Shown: positions 61,221-64,000 of the stretch, one piece after another
How positions within the stretch are numbered: the stretch's first letter is position 1
Layout of the letters: every line of letters starts with the position of its first letter
NCBI RefSeq assembly: GCF_013085545.1
Contig: NZ_CP039543.1
Coordinates: 372,001 to 436,000, forward strand
DNA: 64,000 nucleotides
Reading direction: 5' to 3'
Source of the DNA: Oceanidesulfovibrio marinus
GTDB taxonomy: Bacteria; Desulfobacterota; Desulfovibrionia; Desulfovibrionales; Desulfovibrionaceae
The notes under the pieces: model-generated
What the model was told of the DNA's origin: nothing
Databases searched by the model: none
The model's input: only the letters and a program-made list of their open reading frames with translations
Program-made: the position numbers and the translations under genes

Positions 61221-61982
61221 TCATTGAATGGTATAGCCGCCGTCCACGACGAGGGCATGGCCGATCACGTAGGCGGCTCCGGGGCTGCAGAGCCAAAGCA
61301 CGGCGGAGGCAATTTCCTCGGGCAGGCCGAGGCGCGCGATCGGCACCAGCTTCATCAGCTCGGCCATGGCGTCGCCTTCGCTCTCCTTCATGCCGGCGAC
61401 CATCGGTGTGTCAATGATTCCGGGGCACACGGCATTGATGCGGATGCCCCTGGATGCATACTCGAGCGCCGCACTCTTGGTGAGGCCGATCACCCCGTGC
61501 TTGGAGGCGTGGTACGCAGCCCGGCCGGCAATGCCGACAAGCCCGCCAAGGGATGAGGTGTTGACGATGGCGCCGCTACCTTGCTCGCGCATCTGGATCA
61601 GCTCGTACTTCATGCAGCTCCAGATGCCGCGCAGGTTGATCGCATTCACCCGGTCGAACTCTTCTCCGCTCGCATCCGCGGTTTCCGCGATGGGGCTCTG
61701 TACGCCGGCATTGTTGAACGCCGCGTCGAGCCGGCCGAAGGTTGATACGGTTTTCTCGACCATCTCCTGCACCTGGCTTTCGACGCTCACATCGCAGGGT
61801 ACGGCCAGTGCCTTGTGTCCCGCCGATTCGAGCTCCTTGACCCGCGCGTGCAGCTTGTCCTCGCTTCGCGCCGAGATGACGACCGCGGCGCCGGCCTCGG
61901 CAAAGGCTTTGGCCGTTGCCCAGCCGATGCCGGAAGCACCGCCGGTGATAAGGGCGACCTGGTTCTCGAATGATATGTTCAT
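61221..61982 (-). CDS. Short-chain dehydrogenase/reductase
   Basis: A 253-residue classical SDR with TGGASGIG cofactor loop, NNAG, catalytic Ser in NTSSLGG, YHASK (Tyr-x3-Lys) and the VCPGIIDTPM segment. It is an NAD(P)-dependent oxidoreductase in the cytoplasm. GGAG precedes ATG 61982. It probably works in sequence with the adjacent alcohol dehydrogenase. Substrate unknown. Confidence 0.92.
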   Translation of the reverse strand: MNISFENQVALITGGASGIGWATAKAFAEAGAAVVISARSEDKLHARVKELESAGHKALAVPCDVSVESQVQEMVEKTVSTFGRLDAAFNNAGVQSPIAETADASGEEFDRVNAINLRGIWSCMKYELIQMREQGSGAIVNTSSLGGLVGIAGRAAYHASKHGVIGLTKSAALEYASRGIRINAVCPGIIDTPMVAGMKESEGDAMAELMKLVPIARLGLPEEIASAVLWLCSPGAAYVIGHALVVDGGYTIQ

Positions 61983-62075
61983 GGCAATTCTCCAATAAAT
62001 ACGGCCTTGGATAGCGCCTCCCTCGATCGGCACATCGGGATCAGCGCGGGGTGATAGAGGGAGACGCCTTTGAGG

Positions 62076-62810
62076 CTACTTCCGTTCGCTCAAAACGCTT
62101 TGAAGCACCTCTTTGGCCTGTGCAGCTTCTTTTTCTCCCACGCGGGAGTCGAGCACCACGATGAAGTCCTGCATCTGGGCTTCCGTGAGCCCCGAGTTCA
62201 TGGCCGCGCCAAAGTGGAACTTGAGCTGCCCGGCGGTGCCGGTCATGTTCGCAAGCGCCGCGATGGTAGCCAGCTCCCGGGCCTGATGGTCCAGAACGTC
62301 ACGCGCAAATATATCCGCGAAGAGGTGTTCCTTGAGGTATGAGTCGATGACCGGCGAGAACTTCTGCCACGCGGCAGGAGGCGGCACCTCGTCGAGCCCG
62401 GAGAGTTGGGCCCGAATCCTGGCGCCGTACTCGTCCCGGTCCATATCCGCGGGCAGCGGGCTGGCCTCCTTGCCCACCTCGTCTTCGATGCCTTGCGCCT
62501 TCCGCTCTTCCAGCACGCCCATGAAGGTAAAGATGCCGTTCAGGCTGCGGGGGAAGCCGGCATAGGCGTACATCTGAACCAGAACTTCCTTGATCTCGTT
62601 GATGGTCAGACCGGCGTCCAGGCCTTCAACCAATGCCGGTTTGAGCCTGTCGAGCTCACCGCTTGCCGTGAACGCGGCAATGGTGACGATACTCTGCTGT
62701 TTTTCATCCAAAGACGTTTCGTTTGTCATACTCTGAGCTCCCGAACGTGTTGCGATACTGAATATAAGAAAAACTGCGACTACCAGAATAATCGTATGTT
62801 GCAGGCGCAT
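62076..62810 (-). CDS. Exported carboxymuconolactone-decarboxylase-like protein (two domains)
   Basis: A 244-residue protein with a signal peptide (about residues 1-25) and two AhpD/CMD-type helical domains (ELDRLKPALVEGLDAGLTINEIKEVLVQMYAYAGFP and RELATIAALANMTGTAGQLKFHFGAAMNSGLTEAQ). It has no cysteines, so it cannot use the CxxC peroxidase chemistry of AhpD. An exported CMD-like protein is unusual. It follows the exported cupin gene by 3 bases and is clearly co-transcribed. Confidence 0.87.
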   Translation of the reverse strand: MRLQHTIILVVAVFLIFSIATRSGAQSMTNETSLDEKQQSIVTIAAFTASGELDRLKPALVEGLDAGLTINEIKEVLVQMYAYAGFPRSLNGIFTFMGVLEERKAQGIEDEVGKEASPLPADMDRDEYGARIRAQLSGLDEVPPPAAWQKFSPVIDSYLKEHLFADIFARDVLDHQARELATIAALANMTGTAGQLKFHFGAAMNSGLTEAQMQDFIVVLDSRVGEKEAAQAKEVLQSVLSERK

Positions 62811-62813
62811 GGC

Positions 62814-63314
62814 TTACTCCTTCCTGGCGTTATATTGCTCGTCAGTGACCTTTTCTTTCCAGATCACGTTTTCACCATTGAGATCACCGGTAATGACGAG
62901 GTGCGTCATAGGGGAGTCCGGCGTGGCGCCGTGCCAATGATCGATGTCCGGCGGGCACCAGATTGTGTCACCAGCCTTGAACTCGATGACTTTGCCATCC
63001 CGGGTCCCGGTCAGGCCAATCCCGGAGGTAACGATCATATGCTGTCCGGCCGGGTGGAAGTGCCAATTGGTGCGGGCGCCAGGCTGGAAGGTAACATATG
63101 CTCCCGAGTAATGCGCGGTGTCATTGGCGGGAAACAGCAAATCTACCTGAACATCATCGGTGAACAGGTCCTCGGGGCCTTTGAAGGACTTCTGCGATTC
63201 ACCCCGGTAGACAACCTGCGGTGTGTTCTCCTGCGCCGTGGTCTGTTCCTGGCCGGCGTATACGGCGGATGCGGTACAGAGTAAAAGCGTCATAAAAAGA
63301 GCCAGATACTTCAT
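62814..63314 (-). CDS. Exported cupin-domain protein
   Basis: A 166-residue periplasmic cupin. Signal peptide MKYLALFMTLLLCTASAVYA, metal-site motif NWHFHPAGQHMIV and second motif GDTIWCPPDIDHWHG. ATG 63314 has AGGAGAGGAACA upstream; the longer frame to 63557 overlaps the flavodoxin gene on the same strand and is rejected. It is partnered with the exported CMD-like protein. Confidence 0.88.
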   Translation of the reverse strand: MKYLALFMTLLLCTASAVYAGQEQTTAQENTPQVVYRGESQKSFKGPEDLFTDDVQVDLLFPANDTAHYSGAYVTFQPGARTNWHFHPAGQHMIVTSGIGLTGTRDGKVIEFKAGDTIWCPPDIDHWHGATPDSPMTHLVITGDLNGENVIWKEKVTDEQYNARKE

Positions 63315-63414
63315 TGTTCCTCTCCTGTCGTTTGCAGCCGATTTGGTAGAATGAGAAAAACACGTCCTTTCGTGCAGATATGTTGCATTGTCGGTCGGTA
63401 CCGTAAGCGAGGCG

Positions 63415-63990
63415 CTATGCCATGCCGAGCGTCTGCAGCCAGTCGAAAACCTCCTCACGTGATGACCTGATCGCATCACCCCGGATGGCGAGCCCCTGCT
63501 CGATCGTAGCGTCGGGGCACAGCGAGCCGACATCAGCCATGGTACGGCCGAGCCCACTCCCCCCGTGCGTCATGAACGGGACAACGGTCTTGCCGGGCAG
63601 GGGGTATTCGGAAAGGAAGGAAATGACCGGGGTGGCTATGGTGCCCCACCAGCGCGGGGACCCCAGGAAGACCACGTCATACGAGGCCATGTTCTCGATC
63701 TTTGTCGTCAGCGGCGGCTTATAGCCGGACTCCAACTCTTTCTTGGCCTGGCTCGCAGTGGCCGGATACTCCTCGGGATACGGATCCACCGTATGAATCC
63801 GGACAATATCGCCCCCGACCATCTCATGGATATATTCGGCCATGACGTGTGTATTGCCGGTGCGGGAGAAATACACGACCAGGACGTTTTTGCCTTGAAG
63901 TCTGGTGGACGCAGCATGGGCCAGAGACAGCCGGGAGAACGCAGGCGCGGCAATGCCGGCCAAAAGACCGGCGATGGTTCTTTTCAGCAT
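63415..63990 (-). CDS. Flavodoxin-family protein with signal peptide
   Basis: A 191-residue flavodoxin. The FMN phosphate loop YFSRTGNT follows a hydrophobic N-terminal segment (residues 1-28) resembling an export signal, so it may act in the periplasm. The isoalloxazine-binding segment SPRWWGTIATPVISF and the MTHGGSGLG segment match the flavodoxin-4 type found beside cyclophilin-like and CMD genes. It is the first visible gene of the cassette; its start is 11 bases from the window edge, so upstream context is missing. Confidence 0.85.
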   Translation of the reverse strand: MLKRTIAGLLAGIAAPAFSRLSLAHAASTRLQGKNVLVVYFSRTGNTHVMAEYIHEMVGGDIVRIHTVDPYPEEYPATASQAKKELESGYKPPLTTKIENMASYDVVFLGSPRWWGTIATPVISFLSEYPLPGKTVVPFMTHGGSGLGRTMADVGSLCPDATIEQGLAIRGDAIRSSREEVFDWLQTLGMA

Positions 63991-64000
63991 GCTTCTTCTT

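Overview
The window looks like chromosome from a high-GC Desulfovibrio-type bacterium (Desulfovibrionales). The pointers are heterodisulfide-reductase-like iron-sulfur flavoproteins next to TusA and DsrE sulfur carriers, TRAP transport, an enhancer-binding regulator with its own sigma-54 promoter, and GC-rich intergenic hairpin repeats. No rRNA, tRNA, CRISPR array, integrase or intact insertion sequence was seen. The assignment is by gene content only.

Layout. (1) 1-8192: a first exopolysaccharide locus. The minus arm carries an outer-membrane export lipoprotein, a Wzz-type chain-length protein, a CpsD-like protein, a deacetylase, a flippase and a polymerase/ligase cut by the window edge. The divergent plus arm carries a degenerate GGDEF-like protein and an initiating sugar-phosphate transferase. 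(2) 8374-20310: transport and redox genes, namely a TRAP transporter, an orphan glycine-betaine binding protein, a two-subunit molybdenum hydroxylase, a Bcr/CflA-type exporter, a TudS-related protein, an amino-acid ABC binding protein and permease without an ATPase, and a small lipoprotein. (3) 20987-23292: a B12-binding radical SAM enzyme and a FlxA-like coiled-coil protein. (4) 24333-43012: a second, complete exopolysaccharide locus, all on plus. It has export lipoprotein, Wzz, a P-loop ATPase with a LysM-like end, a CpsD-like protein, an initiating transferase, a three-gene set for a 2,3-diacetamido uronic acid, a deacetylase, a polymerase/ligase, a flippase, four glycosyltransferases, a beta-helix protein and a secreted Cys-repeat protein. 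(5) 43069-44664: a large NodB-like deacetylase homologue. (6) 44914-53549: a sigma-54 regulator diverging from a ten-gene sulfur-carrier and Hdr-like operon. (7) 53648-55978: a SpoIIE-type phosphatase and a nitroreductase. (8) 56192-63990: an AT-rich TPR membrane protein, then a minus-strand cassette of mostly exported small proteins (cyclophilin-like, tautomerase, cupin, carboxymuconolactone-decarboxylase-like, flavodoxin) with two cytoplasmic dehydrogenases.

The most interesting system is at 44.9-53.6 kb. A regulator whose PAS domain carries five cysteines faces a near-consensus sigma-54 promoter. That promoter drives a TusA-fold protein without the catalytic Cys, a true TusA, an MvhD-like Fe-S protein, two HdrA-like flavoproteins, a winged-helix-like protein, HdrC, a single-CCG HdrB, DsrE and DsrE2. 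I infer a cytoplasmic machine that passes persulfide sulfur to an electron-transferring Hdr-like complex. Other points worth attention are: two CpsD-like proteins that have both lost the Walker A lysine; a GGDEF-like domain separate in one exopolysaccharide locus and fused to the transferase in the other; a five-fold 23-residue C-x10-C repeat protein; and a Tat-targeted tautomerase with a second start that would restore its catalytic N-terminal proline.
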